Counted from the first letter of the stretch, positions 55,077-64,000 are shown. The stretch: DNA of 64,000 bases from Hyphomicrobium methylovorum (GCF_013626205.1 NZ_QHJE01000001.1:1736001-1800000); one strand, 5' to 3'. Notes: generated by a model not told the origin, from the letters alone. A program made the numbers and translations.

Positions 55077-55481
55077 TCAACACTTGGGCTGGCGCCACGA
55101 CTGCTGGTGCCCATCCGGGCAGGTGATCTTGCCCTTGCGATCACAGAGCGCCCGGCAATTCCCGTAAACGCGACGCGCTTCAGCAACCGGCGTCACCGCT
55201 TTGAGCAACGGCGCACACTGCTTGTGACAGGGCGCAACCTTGTCGACGGTGGTTACGCTGCCCAGCGGTTCGCAGCAATAGCGTTGCGATCCTGTCGTGC
55301 AAGAGCGCCGCTTGCCGGTGTAATCCCAGCCCGCCGGACACTGACCATCGCAGAACGGTTTCGTACCGAACCACCTGCAATCTCGTTGCGCGACTGCATC
55401 CACGGAGGAAAAGGCGAAGCAGGCGCCAAGGACCGAAAGAGCAAGCATGACGGATGACAGCGGAATACGTCGGACACTCAT
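55077..55481 (-). CDS. Exported cysteine-rich protein, possible lipoprotein
   Basis: The 134-residue product starts at ATG 55481 with a signal-like segment that contains LGAC, which fits a lipobox. The mature part holds twelve cysteines, including a CC pair and CxxxC spacings, so it is probably disulfide-rich or metal-binding in the periplasm. No known domain is recognised. An upstream TTG frame exists but is unlikely. Confidence 0.65.
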   Translation of the reverse strand: MSVRRIPLSSVMLALSVLGACFAFSSVDAVAQRDCRWFGTKPFCDGQCPAGWDYTGKRRSCTTGSQRYCCEPLGSVTTVDKVAPCHKQCAPLLKAVTPVAEARRVYGNCRALCDRKGKITCPDGHQQSWRQPKC

Positions 55482-55511
55482 TGCTCGCGTTCCATTCAAA
55501 AGCCTAGGTGG

Positions 55512-55652
55512 CTAGTCCGGAAATAAAGGAGTTGCGGTCGCGTGTGGGTCGTCGCTATACGGAATGATCATATGATCCGCCCGCGCCTTGTCAACGAAGC
55601 GTATGAGGTAGTCGCGAGCGTTCAACGGTGCTTGGTTAAGGTTGCGCCACAT
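55512..55652 (-). CDS. Possible small protein of 46 residues overlapping the M48 gene end
   Basis: An ATG at 55652 opens a frame that overlaps the last 17 bases of the M48 peptidase gene. The product contains ARDYLIRFVDKARADHM and IPYSDDPHATATPLF. GGAG lies only two bases before the ATG. Composition is protein-like, but nothing else supports it, so it may be chance. Confidence 0.3.
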   Translation of the reverse strand: MWRNLNQAPLNARDYLIRFVDKARADHMIIPYSDDPHATATPLFPD

Positions 55653-56697
55653 CACTCCGCTCGTGCTGCGACGGCTCTGGCGGGGGTGGCTCGGGCGGCG
55701 AGATTGGGCCAGGATCGATGCCGCCGGCAAACGTAATCAGCGCCTTGATACGCGCGTCGACCGAGGGATGCGTTGCGAACAGATCGGCGAAGCCGGAGTG
55801 CGGATTGTCGACGCACAATTCCATGACTGCCGACGTTGCGCCCGGAAGCTCGCCGCGGTTTTCAATCTTACGCAGCGCAGAAATCATAGCGTCAGGATTT
55901 TTCGTCAGTTCGACCGAACCTGCGTCGGCGAGGTACTCGCGGCTTCGCGACAGGGCATATCGGATGACGATCGACAGCCCCCAGGCGAGCGCAATCACGA
56001 GGACGGCAAACATGATGGCAATGCCGCCACCACCGCTGCCCTTGCCACTGGTGTCCGACGTCGATCGTTGCGAACGGTTCGAGCCGTCCTGACCCCACCA
56101 GAGCCGACCGCGAAAGACGATCTCGGCGATGAAACTGATGACGCCGGCAATGACGACCGCGACGATCATCATCCTCACGTCACCGTTGCGGATATGGGTA
56201 AGTTCGTGAGCGAGCACCGCCTCAACTTCGGCGTCGTTCAGGTTTTCGAGAAGGCCCGTCGTTACGGTAATCGAGTATTGACGCTCGTTGAGACCCGTCG
56301 CGAACGCGTTGAGGGCCGGGGAGCTCATCACCTTCAAGCTCGGCATCGGCATGCCGCGCGAGATGCAAAGGTTTTCGAGGAGATTGTAGAGGCGAGGGTT
56401 CTCAGCTCGCGTAACCGGGTGGCCACCGGTTAAAGCGTCGATCATGCGCTGGTGATATTTGTACGCGATCGCGATCCACACGAGAGTCAGAACGGTCGCC
56501 ATTGGGAGCGCGCTGATCGTGCGATCCCAAGCGCGCGCGATAAGCCAGGAGACCGAAGCGTCGTCGAAAAGCGCGTCTCCCAGCAACGCACCGGCGAAGA
56601 CGAGCAGGTAGACAAGGAAGAACAGCGCGCCAATGAGAAAGATTGACCGCCGACGGTTCGCCTGGATGTGCGTGTATAGCCCGAAGGCCTGTTGCAC
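55636..56697 (-). CDS. M48 family zinc metallopeptidase, HtpX-like
   Basis: The 353-residue membrane protease has hydrophobic segments at about 19-42, 65-80, 175-195 and 225-245. The zinc motif HELTH lies at 164-168 and the third ligand is in SREYLADAGSVEL. HtpX-type proteases degrade misfolded inner membrane proteins. The start is GTG at 56697. It lies downstream of lemA on the same strand, a pairing common in bacteria. The C-terminus is proline-rich. Confidence 0.93.
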   Translation of the reverse strand: MQQAFGLYTHIQANRRRSIFLIGALFFLVYLLVFAGALLGDALFDDASVSWLIARAWDRTISALPMATVLTLVWIAIAYKYHQRMIDALTGGHPVTRAENPRLYNLLENLCISRGMPMPSLKVMSSPALNAFATGLNERQYSITVTTGLLENLNDAEVEAVLAHELTHIRNGDVRMMIVAVVIAGVISFIAEIVFRGRLWWGQDGSNRSQRSTSDTSGKGSGGGGIAIMFAVLVIALAWGLSIVIRYALSRSREYLADAGSVELTKNPDAMISALRKIENRGELPGATSAVMELCVDNPHSGFADLFATHPSVDARIKALITFAGGIDPGPISPPEPPPPEPSQHERSDVAQP

Positions 56698-56766
56698 CGC
56701 TCGTACCTATTCGTGACGCTGAGCGGCCGTCGCTCGGGATCATCCGGCAGCTAACCGTGCCTGCAT

Positions 56767-57327
56767 CTAGAATTTTATATTGGGGGCCTGTTCCATCTCA
56801 GCCCGGTTGTCGCCAGCGCTGAAGAACGGCAGCGAATGAAAGCCGAGGGCGGAGGCAAACAAGACCGCTGGAAAGCGCTGGACAGCCGAATTGAATTCCT
56901 GCGTGGCGTTGTTGAAGAAGCGCCGCGCGGACGCGAGCTTGTTTTCGACATCGCCAAGCTCAGTCTGGAGTTGTTGAAACGAGGCGTTTGCCTTGAGATC
57001 CGGATACGCTTCACCGAGGGCAAATAATCTGCCGAGCGCACTGGTGAGGCCGTTCTCGGCGGCGACCTTCTGTTCGACGTTCGGTGCGGCGACAGCCGCC
57101 TGCCGGGCTCTGATGACCGCGTCGAGCGTCTCGCGCTCGTGCGCTGCCGATCCTTTGACGGTTTCAACGAGTGCCGGGATGAGATCGTGGCGTTGCTTCA
57201 GTTGAACGTCCACATCGGCAAATGACTGGTTCGTGCGCTGACGGAGCGTGACCAGCCCGTTGTAGATCGACATGATCCACAGCGCGAGCGCCACGATAAG
57301 CCCAACGATTATCAAGCCTGACGTCAT
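56767..57327 (-). CDS. LemA family protein
   Basis: The 186-residue protein has an N-terminal membrane anchor (about 4-23) followed by a helical domain with the LemA signature LRQRTNQSFADVDVQLKQRHDLIPALVETVKG and, near the C-terminus, FNSAVQRFPAVLFASALGFHSLPFF. Most of the protein lies in the periplasm. It precedes the M48 peptidase gene with a 69-base gap. LemA/M48 pairs are thought to act together in membrane quality control. Confidence 0.92.
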   Translation of the reverse strand: MTSGLIIVGLIVALALWIMSIYNGLVTLRQRTNQSFADVDVQLKQRHDLIPALVETVKGSAAHERETLDAVIRARQAAVAAPNVEQKVAAENGLTSALGRLFALGEAYPDLKANASFQQLQTELGDVENKLASARRFFNNATQEFNSAVQRFPAVLFASALGFHSLPFFSAGDNRAEMEQAPNIKF

Positions 57328-57706
57328 CGTGGCCTCACTTGTTGCGATTTATGCGGACATTCCGGATAGCCCCAGTGCGAATTGAAATTAGCGTGATGTC
57401 CGTTTGGCGGCAACGGCCATAATCGTATCCCGCCCAGGATTGGACGCGGGTGGACCGTTAATGAAGGCCGCTAAATCCGATCCGAAATGCTCGATGCCAA
57501 ACACTGTCCAATATCAGCATGGCGAGCAGGCCACGATTTCTATTGATCTCTTGTTCGGAGCCGAGTTGCTTCCGCTTGTCCACGAACGAGATCCGCAAAT
57601 CAAAGCGAGCCTGATCGTGCAGGCGGATGAACCGCCCACGAGTCCGCGGCGGCCGACATCACCATCGAGATGGGAACTAGCGCAACGATCAAAGCGAGTG
57701 GGGGCA
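57328..57706. other. Intergenic region upstream of lemA
   Basis: A long plus-strand frame starts at 57404 but shows no family features or ribosome binding site and continues as antisense to the next gene, so I do not call it. The lemA promoter is probably here. No terminator or RNA was recognised. Confidence 0.4.
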
Positions 57707-57988
57707 CTACTTTTTTGCGCGGGGCTTGGCCATTTTTACGCGAGAAGGCTTGGCCTTCGCTTGAGCCTCGGCTTCAGCCTCACGCGCCAACCGTGCTGCT
57801 CGCAAACTGGCCGTTTTTGCACGGATGGCGATCTTCTCGGCCTCGTGCTCTTTGATGGCTAGCTTGGCGTCAATCTCTCGACGGAGCTTGCTCTGAGCAG
57901 CCGATACCCTTGCTGCGGTCAAATCACGCTCCGACCTCGGTGCATCAATTGCCGCTTGATGCAATGTGCTCTTCGGAAAATTCAACAT
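57707..57988 (-). CDS. Hypothetical small Lys/Ala/Glu-rich protein
   Basis: The 93-residue product has a predicted long charged helix from about residue 30 to 80 (LRREIDAKLAIKEHEAEKIA) and a strongly basic end KMAKPRAKK. Such tails bind nucleic acids, but no domain is recognised. The start at ATG 57988 has no strong ribosome binding site. Confidence 0.5.
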   Translation of the reverse strand: MLNFPKSTLHQAAIDAPRSERDLTAARVSAAQSKLRREIDAKLAIKEHEAEKIAIRAKTASLRAARLAREAEAEAQAKAKPSRVKMAKPRAKK

Positions 57989-58215
57989 AATCTAAGGATG
58001 GCGGTTCCTGTTGACTTTCGCAATGTCGCATAACGCCCCACGCTATTATCCATGATCGGACGCAGTGAACGCGGTAAAGGCGAGGTTTAAAAGCGGAGTA
58101 CGCGCCTCTCCATGATGCCTTTGCGATTAGGTTACTACGCAGGCAATTACCCCAATTTATGCCGAAAAAGCAGGTATAGTTCTTCCGTCAAACTCAGAGA
58201 GCAGTGAGGTCCACT

Positions 58216-58740
58216 ATGGCGTTTTCAGCCAACGACACAAAAAGCCTTTTAAGCCACGACGAGTACGAGGTTGTGAAGGCGTCGAACCATCCGTTCATTT
58301 ACGACCTGGATAAAGACGCCCTGAGAAATCTCGCGCAACGCTTGGAAGGGTTGCACAACAAGGAAAAAACGTTCGCTCGCCAAAAGCAACGCGAGATAAA
58401 GGGCACTGCGGACAAGCGCGGTAAGAGCTTTCCTGGAACAGCGGATCATCCTGCCAGACGCAAACAAGTCTTTGCACAGGCTCTTAAGCGCGTAAAAAAG
58501 GAACGTTCCCGCCTGTACAAGTTGGAAGTGAAAAACGAAAACATCGAAGCTGCGCACAGGGCACTAGCGCTCCATCGTGCCAACAAGTTTTCTCATCACC
58601 CCTCCTCTGACGCGACCCCCAATGCCGGGCAAAAGGATACAGGCGTAACTCCAAAACGCCGTCGGATTCCCGGTGCAAAGATTGGTAGCATTTTGAAACA
58701 GAATGCCAGGGCACAGGCGAAACGAGACGCAAGAGCCTAG
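58216..58740 (+). CDS. Hypothetical basic protein
   Basis: The 174-residue protein is rich in Lys, Arg and Ala. It contains a helical LRNLAQRLEGLHNKEKTFARQ stretch, RRKQVFAQALKRVKKERSRL and a basic C-terminus. GAGG lies six bases before ATG 58216. No family is recognised; DNA or RNA binding is suggested by charge only. Confidence 0.65.
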   Translation: MAFSANDTKSLLSHDEYEVVKASNHPFIYDLDKDALRNLAQRLEGLHNKEKTFARQKQREIKGTADKRGKSFPGTADHPARRKQVFAQALKRVKKERSRLYKLEVKNENIEAAHRALALHRANKFSHHPSSDATPNAGQKDTGVTPKRRRIPGAKIGSILKQNARAQAKRDARA

Positions 58741-58798
58741 CCGGTTTTTGTCTCGCTAAAGGCTTTCAACCCATAGATTGCGGCGAACGGATTGCTGT

Positions 58799-59803
58799 TC
58801 ATTGTCCTTCAGACGATGGCCGTAAGTCGAGCATGATCTCTGCTCTCAACCCGTTCGGCCCATAGTCGAGTTCTGGTTGCCCGCCCAATTCAGCCGCAGC
58901 AACCCCTATAAGCCGCGTCCCAAATCCAGTGGACGTGGGTGGGGAGGCGGGCGGGCCACCAATTTCATTCCATTCCAGTCGCAGTCGTCCATCATCGACA
59001 GTGTCGGGCGCCCAGCGGACCCTGATCTGTCCTTGGGGCACAGATAACGCGCCGTACTTGACGGCATTGGTCGCGAGCTCGTGGAGGATCAAGCTCAGGG
59101 GTTGAAGTTGCTCACGCTGAAGAACTGCAGGTGAGCTTGATTCAATCAAAATTGCCGAAGACGCCGTTATATATGGCTCAAGTGTCTTATGAATTATCTC
59201 GTGAAGCGAAGTGTTCTTGTTTTCGTGAAATGTAAATTCGTGTGCACGTACGAGTGCGTCGAACCTGCCAAGGAACGCATCGCGATATTCGCGGGCCGAT
59301 CGTTCTTCTACGGAGGTTTGGCGCGCCATTGCGTGCACCAATGCGAGTAGGTTTTTTATTCGATGCTGGAGTTCGCTTAGGAGCAGGTCCTTTCCCGCCT
59401 CTTGGTGCCGTCGCTCGGTGGCGTCGACCATTGAGAGCAGAAGTGACCGGCTGGTGTTATCGGGATGGTGCAACTTGTGTGCAGTCAGAAGCATCGTCCG
59501 CATCCCAATGTGCGGGAAATCATGTGTAACTTCGTAGTCAATGATTGCCGTGCTTTTGGGAATAACGTCTTCTAATAGCCGACGCAGTTCCGGAATATCC
59601 CACTGCCCATTTCCAAGCTCGTAGAGATGCTTCCCAATCGTCTCGTCTTGGATGACGTTGAACGTTTCATGGAACGCGCGATTGGCCGCCTCCACCGTCA
59701 GATTCTTATCTAGGACAAGCAACGGATCGGGCACGGTGTCGACGATACCCTGCGCTCGAACATGGCCATTTCGAATAACGCGGTAAAAATCTTCCAAGTT
59801 CAT
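58799..59803 (-). CDS. PAS-domain HWE histidine kinase
   Basis: The 334-residue soluble kinase has a PAS domain (about 18-130, VDTVPDPLLVLDKNLTVEAANRAF), the phosphoacceptor His147 in SELQHRIKNLLALVHAM and an ATPase domain with LHELATNAVKYGAL and the HWE signature EWNEIGGPPA. ATG 59803 is supported by GGAG seven bases upstream. It diverges from the gene of a single-domain response regulator, its likely partner. Its PAS ligand is unknown. Confidence 0.93.
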   Translation of the reverse strand: MNLEDFYRVIRNGHVRAQGIVDTVPDPLLVLDKNLTVEAANRAFHETFNVIQDETIGKHLYELGNGQWDIPELRRLLEDVIPKSTAIIDYEVTHDFPHIGMRTMLLTAHKLHHPDNTSRSLLLSMVDATERRHQEAGKDLLLSELQHRIKNLLALVHAMARQTSVEERSAREYRDAFLGRFDALVRAHEFTFHENKNTSLHEIIHKTLEPYITASSAILIESSSPAVLQREQLQPLSLILHELATNAVKYGALSVPQGQIRVRWAPDTVDDGRLRLEWNEIGGPPASPPTSTGFGTRLIGVAAAELGGQPELDYGPNGLRAEIMLDLRPSSEGQ

Positions 59804-60125
59804 GTGCCAGCTCCGCGACCCCTCCACATTTCCCAAAACAACAATATGCCTTTGGTCCGCCGCAGGAAATGCATACGGGGACGTCGCGGGCGGACCACAG
59901 TCGAACGAACGCCCAAAATATTATACGCACAAGCTGCTCTAATCGATGCATGGCCGCGTCGGTGGGTCGTATCGCGGGGTATCCGGGAAGCGCGGTCGCG
60001 TTCGCCAAAGCTGCCTGTAAGCCTATGGTTACTACCGCGCTTCGACCGATCTATTTCGCTTGGAGCCCGCAACCAATTTCGGGCTTATCGGTTAGAGCTT
60101 TGGAGCTGAACAATAGAAAGTTCCG

Positions 60126-60503
60126 ATGGCCGTTTCGAAAGCGAAAGTTTTGGTCGTCGAGGATGAGTTTCTCATTCGCTGGGATTTGGTCGCTGCTCTG
60201 GAGGACGCGGGCTTTTCAACCGTGGAGGCAGGCTCCGCGGCAGAAGCAATTTCGGTTCTTGAACGCGACAGAGACATCCGCGTTGTTTTCACCGACATCC
60301 AGATGCCGGGCTCCATGGACGGGCTAGCGCTCGCGAATTACGTCCGCGGTCGTTGGCCGCCGACAATCATTGTCATCAGCTCGGCTATACCATTTTCAAA
60401 AATGCAGGGTGTTCCGAGCGGTGTAGGGATGTTACCCAAACCGTTGGATAGGAGCGCATTGAAGTCGCTGCTGTCACGCATCGAACACCAGCTTGGATCA
60501 TAG
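60126..60503 (+). CDS. Single-domain response regulator
   Basis: The 125-residue receiver has VVEDEFLIRWD, phosphoacceptor Asp57 in VFTDIQMPGSMDGL, ISS and the lysine in MLPKPLD. There is no output domain. The GSMDGLALA region is typical of receivers that pair with HWE kinases. It is divergent from such a kinase 320 bases away. Confidence 0.92.
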   Translation: MAVSKAKVLVVEDEFLIRWDLVAALEDAGFSTVEAGSAAEAISVLERDRDIRVVFTDIQMPGSMDGLALANYVRGRWPPTIIVISSAIPFSKMQGVPSGVGMLPKPLDRSALKSLLSRIEHQLGS

Positions 60504-60751
60504 GTGTCGATGCGCCTTGATCGCGTCGGATAGGGGAGCCTGCATTCGAAGCAGTGCGCGCGACATCTGCAACGCCCTTTCACTTCGGCCTCGTTTTCCT
60601 TGTCACGGTTAGGCCCGATTGATTTGCGAGTTTACGCAAGGGCCAACTGGAGCCGCGCACGTTCGTAGCCGACATGTTTTTGCGCGATTCAGCGGCTGTT
60701 CAGGAAATATCAGCGACACTGCTTGTTCGAACATGCTTCAGGGGTATCAGC

Positions 60752-61033
60752 ATGAACCGGATATTTTATGGGATGCTCACGGCGGGAATAATCGCTGCCA
60801 CGGCCGTCCCCGCCAACGCTGGCGGCGGAGATTTTGCGGCGGGTGTTTTCGGTGGTCTGGCTACCGGGGCGTTGATCGGTTCGGCCCGACCGTATTACGG
60901 GCCACCGCCACCCGCCTATTATTACGATGGTCCGCGCTATTACGATCGCTACTGCCATTGGGAGCGGGGACGTCCGTATTGGGACGACTATGAGGGCGTC
61001 TGGCGGCGGCCTCGTATTAGAGTTTGCGATTAG
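60752..61033 (+). CDS. Small exported Tyr/Pro-rich protein
   Basis: The 93-residue protein has a signal peptide (MNRIFYGMLTAGIIAATAVPANA) and a glycine-rich stretch (GDFAAGVFGGLATGALIGS). A Pro/Tyr-rich segment and a Trp-rich tail with two cysteines (DRYCHWERGRPYW, RIRVCD) follow. Similar short exported proteins of unknown function are common in rhizobia. AGGGG lies seven bases before ATG 60752. Confidence 0.75.
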   Translation: MNRIFYGMLTAGIIAATAVPANAGGGDFAAGVFGGLATGALIGSARPYYGPPPPAYYYDGPRYYDRYCHWERGRPYWDDYEGVWRRPRIRVCD

Positions 61034-61337
61034 CGCCGATATACGTTTCCTGGCGGCGTATTTGAGTCTCTTCATGGAAGAGAAGTGCGGGACTGCTTCG
61101 TTTCTGCAGTCCTGCGCCGATGATGTTGTGCCCAACACCTATCGCTTTTAATTTCAAGCATCGCTCGTTTGAGCAGCGGGAAAGCAGCGTCGTGAGCTAC
61201 GGGCGAGGGCGTCGCCTGTGAGACGCGCGGTGACGCGCACGACGTCTTTAGGTTCTGACATTGCGTGATCGACGGGATTTTGGATTTGCGCCGAACGCAC
61301 CCCGGCTAACTTGCCGGTTTCATCTTGTTTTATGGAA
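61034..61337. other. Intergenic region before the tRNA gene
   Basis: No supported gene here. A reverse frame overlapping the tRNA is dismissed. On the minus strand this is downstream of the tRNA, but no clear terminator was seen. Confidence 0.4.
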
Positions 61338-61413
61338 TGGTGCCGCTTGCGTGACTCGAACACGCGACCCCGTCATTACGAATGACGTGCTCTACCGGCT
61401 GAGCTAAAGCGGC
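61338..61413 (-). tRNA. tRNA-Thr (anticodon CGT)
   Basis: The 76-base minus-strand gene folds as a full cloverleaf. The acceptor stem is GCCGCTT with AAGCGGC, the D arm is GCTC with GAGC, and the anticodon stem is CGTCA with TGACG around the loop TTCGTAA. The T arm is GCGTG with CACGC around TTCGAGT. The discriminator is A and CCA is encoded. Anticodon CGT reads ACG threonine codons. Confidence 0.97.
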
Positions 61414-61565
61414 GATCTCTGGGCATCGCCCTGGGAGAGGCGCGAGGGATACCCTCCCGCGTCTGGAATTGCAAGCGCCTGCGACGACGTTTGTTCATTG
61501 TCGCCGCGTGGCGCGCAACACCGGGGTGAAAGCGCTCCTGATGAGCGGATACACCCCGGTACAAC

Positions 61566-63245
61566 TCAGTTCACAACGCGGTAGCTGCGGCGTGCAACCG
61601 GCTGTTCGAGCTCGACTTCCGGCTCGGTGCCAGGATCGTCCGGTGCGCGTCTCTGCGTCGCGGAGTCCTTATCGCCCTTCTGGATGCGAATGGGCGTGGC
61701 TTCCGGTGCTGCAGCGGCTGGCGCACTTGTCGGTTCCTTGGCGGGGGCTGCTGGAGCAGGCTCGTCCTTTGTATGAGGCTCGGCTGCTGCCGCAGGGGCT
61801 GGCCGCACCGTTACAGTGACCGTTTCCGCGTCGACGACGTCATCCTTATCGACGTGCTTCGGTCCGGTCGTGACGCTGGCCGCGGGGGCAGCCTGCGGTG
61901 GCGCTTCAAGTGCGATCAGTTCATCGAGACGGCGAGCGAGAATTTCATTCTGGCTGGCGTCGCGCGCCTCAATAGGAACGCGCCACAGAAATGCGTCGAG
62001 CTTGCCTGTGACCGGCGAGATCGGCTTCCAATGATCGGAGGTCACGCCATCGGCAATCCACGCTGGATCGCGTGCTGCGTTCATCGCCCGGGCCAGCCAT
62101 TCGCGAACGCGGCCATGCTCGCCGTTTTCGCCGGCTTCAATGCGCGCCATCAGAATGGCAACGCGTTGGGTAAGGCGTTCGGTCAGAAGGGGTTCGAGCG
62201 CGCGGCGGGCTTCTGCGAAGAGGCGCGCCTCCGTTGCGGTCGTTGCGACGGCGATCGGGCTTTCGATTGAGTGCGGGTTGAGCGCTGCGAGTTGCACGAC
62301 ACGGTCGAGGCGATCGCGCGTGCTGTCGCCGATGCGAGCGTAGGCGTATGTGGCTGCGAGGTCAGGATGGGGCGACTTCGTCCAGGTCTTCTGCAAGACC
62401 TTGGCGGCTTTTCCGGTGTTGCCGCGCGACGCGAGGATGCGTCCGGCGAGGACTGCCGGTGGCACGAGATCCGGCGCCAGGCCATGTGATTCGAGTGCCA
62501 GCGCCAGGGCCTTGTCCGCATTGTCGTCTTCAATATCGATTGCCTGGGCGGCAAGTAGAACGGCACGTTTGCGATCGGCATCCGCCTTTGTGATGTGCGC
62601 ATATTTGCGTGCGTGTTCGAGCGTCGAAAGCGCGCCCGCCCAGTCTTTCTGTTTGCACTGCTGTTCGAAGAGCGCCGTCGACGACCATCCGAGCTTGGGG
62701 TTGGCCTTCAAGGCGCGCGTGGCAAACTGCCGGGCGGCTTCGTTGGCGCCTTCGCGCTCCGCTTCAAGGAACAGTCCGCGCAGGCCGAGTTGTTCGGTCT
62801 CTGGCGAAGCTAGCATCGCCTCGTAGATTCGCCGCGCGGTTGCGCGATCGCCCGAGAGTTCGGCCGATTGCGCGCGCAGCAAATGAGTCAATGGCTGATG
62901 CGGCAGCGATTTGCGCGCTTGCACCGCGTAGCGCGACGCCAACGTGCTGTCGCCAGCGCCAATTGCGATCAGGCCGCCCGATACGGCGTCGAGACCGCGC
63001 GTCTGCCGTCGGCGGACAATGCGGTTGCCGATGATGGCGGGCGTTTTCCAGAGCGCTCGCGCCATCGACCAAAGAAACACGATGAACGCGATGGCGGCGG
63101 CCAGCAGAACGACGGCGCGGAACACCGACGTTTCGATGTCATAGCCCTGCCAGACGATGTGGAGTGATCCCGGGCGGTCTGCGATCCATGACAGGCCCGC
63201 GGCGATCAAAGCGATGGAGATGAAGTAGGCAAGGAGGCGTACCAT
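61566..63245 (-). CDS. hemY: HemY-like heme biosynthesis-associated TPR protein
   Basis: The 559-residue inner membrane protein has two N-terminal hydrophobic segments (about 5-22 and 42-62), the HemY_N domain (YDIETSVFRAVVLLAAAIAF, GGLIAIGAGDSTLASRYAVQARK) and TPR-type helices to about residue 440. An Ala/Pro-rich tail follows. The family is encoded near hemCD genes and is linked to heme synthesis, without known enzyme activity. It follows the mitofilin-like gene with a 21-base gap. Confidence 0.9.
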   Translation of the reverse strand: MVRLLAYFISIALIAAGLSWIADRPGSLHIVWQGYDIETSVFRAVVLLAAAIAFIVFLWSMARALWKTPAIIGNRIVRRRQTRGLDAVSGGLIAIGAGDSTLASRYAVQARKSLPHQPLTHLLRAQSAELSGDRATARRIYEAMLASPETEQLGLRGLFLEAEREGANEAARQFATRALKANPKLGWSSTALFEQQCKQKDWAGALSTLEHARKYAHITKADADRKRAVLLAAQAIDIEDDNADKALALALESHGLAPDLVPPAVLAGRILASRGNTGKAAKVLQKTWTKSPHPDLAATYAYARIGDSTRDRLDRVVQLAALNPHSIESPIAVATTATEARLFAEARRALEPLLTERLTQRVAILMARIEAGENGEHGRVREWLARAMNAARDPAWIADGVTSDHWKPISPVTGKLDAFLWRVPIEARDASQNEILARRLDELIALEAPPQAAPAASVTTGPKHVDKDDVVDAETVTVTVRPAPAAAAEPHTKDEPAPAAPAKEPTSAPAAAAPEATPIRIQKGDKDSATQRRAPDDPGTEPEVELEQPVARRSYRVVN

Positions 63246-63266
63246 GACGCAAACCCTTCGACTGGA

Positions 63267-64000
63267 CTAATGCTGCGAACGAACGGGGGCCGTTTCGGCG
63301 ACGGAGGCTTTCAGACGTGATTCAAGCTGGGCGATCGCGTCATCGATGCTGACGCGTGCGGCCACTTTTTCGAGGAAGGGAGCGGCAGCGTCCGCGGCCG
63401 AGGGCGGCAGATCCTTTGCGGCTTCGAGCACGTCCTGCAGGCGTCCCTCGTTGAGGGCAACCTGCATTCGTCCAACGGTTGCTTCGGTGCTCTTGTCGTC
63501 AGGGTTGTGATCGATGCGGCGAACGCGGACGACGGACTTTGCTTCCGACCAGAGACGACCGACGACAGTTGCGGCTTCAGGCGCGTTGTTTGCGTCGATG
63601 GCGTTTGCTGCGGCTGTGCGGAATTCTTTCGCGAGGTCGGACTGTGAGGGGACCCCCGTTGCTTCGAGCTTGGCGAGCGGAGCTAGATCGATGCCGGTGC
63701 CCGCAATTTTTTTCACGGCGTTTAGCTCGGCAGTGTAAGAGCCGCCGCGTTCGATGGCGCGTTTCAGATTTTGCAGTTCGAGCGAAAGGAGAACGTGTTC
63801 GGCAGACGCCTGCCGAGCGGTTTCCGATTGCTCGATTGCCTGCAGATTTTTCTCAATCGAGGCGATCCGGGTGGATAGTGGTGTGACGGCCGCGTTGATG
63901 TCGGCGGGCTTGGCGGACGATGCTTTCAAGCCCTCGATGGCGGCCTGCAACTGGGTGGTTTCCGATTGTGCAGCCTTGATGTCGCCCGCGATGCGATCGA
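63267..64000 (-). CDS. Mitofilin-like inner membrane protein, C-terminal part
   Basis: The gene enters from the right edge, so the N-terminus is missing. The visible 244 residues contain a coiled-coil start and a helical domain with ETARQASAEHVLLSLELQNLKRAI, GVPSQSDLAKEF and ESRLKASVAETAPV, resembling the C-terminal part of alphaproteobacterial mitofilin (COG4223) proteins encoded beside hemY. The protein is thought to be a membrane-shaping or porphyrin-pathway scaffold. Confidence 0.8.
   Translation of the reverse strand, partial: DRIAGDIKAAQSETTQLQAAIEGLKASSAKPADINAAVTPLSTRIASIEKNLQAIEQSETARQASAEHVLLSLELQNLKRAIERGGSYTAELNAVKKIAGTGIDLAPLAKLEATGVPSQSDLAKEFRTAAANAIDANNAPEAATVVGRLWSEAKSVVRVRRIDHNPDDKSTEATVGRMQVALNEGRLQDVLEAAKDLPPSAADAAAPFLEKVAARVSIDDAIAQLESRLKASVAETAPVRSQH

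Noticed and set aside
57404-57862. A forward frame upstream of and across the small reverse gene at 57707-57988
   Set aside because: No ribosome binding site, no recognisable domain, and composition changes abruptly along its length.
61154-61363. A reverse frame overlapping the tRNA-Thr gene
   Set aside because: It overlaps the tRNA by about 26 bases and has no ribosome binding site or domain.

Overview
The window looks like a chromosome segment of an alphaproteobacterium in the Hyphomicrobiales, possibly Hyphomicrobium or a close relative. This is inference from gene order (rpmH, rnpA, yidC, engB, argB, pyrimidine nucleotidase), the etfBA/3-hydroxyacyl-CoA dehydrogenase cluster, the HIG1-type membrane protein, the EnvC-CtpA-RppH order, many HWE/HisKA_2 kinases and the HemY/mitofilin-like pair. 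It was not tested by any search. No insertion sequence, phage, integrase, CRISPR array or rRNA was seen.

Layout. 0-8 kb: the start of a flavoprotein gene on the minus strand, then the housekeeping run rpmH-rnpA-yidC-engB-argB-nucleotidase, interrupted by a reverse-strand gene for a double Clp-N, proline-rich protein. 8-19 kb: a short-chain dehydrogenase, a zinc-ribbon membrane protein, the etfB-etfA-hbd operon, a cobalamin adenosyltransferase, an EnvC-like activator overlapping the CtpA protease, two neighbouring RppH-type NUDIX hydrolases, and a ROK-type protein whose motifs are in permuted order. 19-30 kb: a signalling island of four histidine kinases and three response regulators, with a GST and a free-standing Crp-type helix-turn-helix protein between them. 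30-37 kb: a KAS III enzyme, then an RND pump, its adaptor and a dehydrogenase. 37-39 kb: a LivJ-type periplasmic binding domain fused to a complete pentameric ligand-gated ion channel. 39-55 kb: exported accessory proteins, including an eight-module cysteine-pair repeat protein and two giants of 1829 and 2007 residues. The first giant carries pre-peptidase-like repeats, discoidin-like domains and two VWA domains. The second carries a transglutaminase-like domain with Ser at the Cys position, followed by repeats. 55-64 kb: M48 peptidase plus LemA, small hypotheticals, an HWE kinase with a divergent single-domain response regulator, tRNA-Thr(CGT), HemY and a mitofilin-like protein running off the edge.

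How the genes fit together. The first block handles ribosome assembly, membrane insertion and arginine synthesis. The etf/hbd block passes electrons from beta-oxidation-like steps to the respiratory chain. EnvC and CtpA act on the cell wall and periplasmic proteins. The signalling island suggests several independent input pathways. The region from 37 to 55 kb is the most unusual: a channel receptor and a set of large exported repeat proteins whose functions are not known to me. The strongest candidates for something undescribed are the binding-protein/channel fusion and the two-giant exported module.
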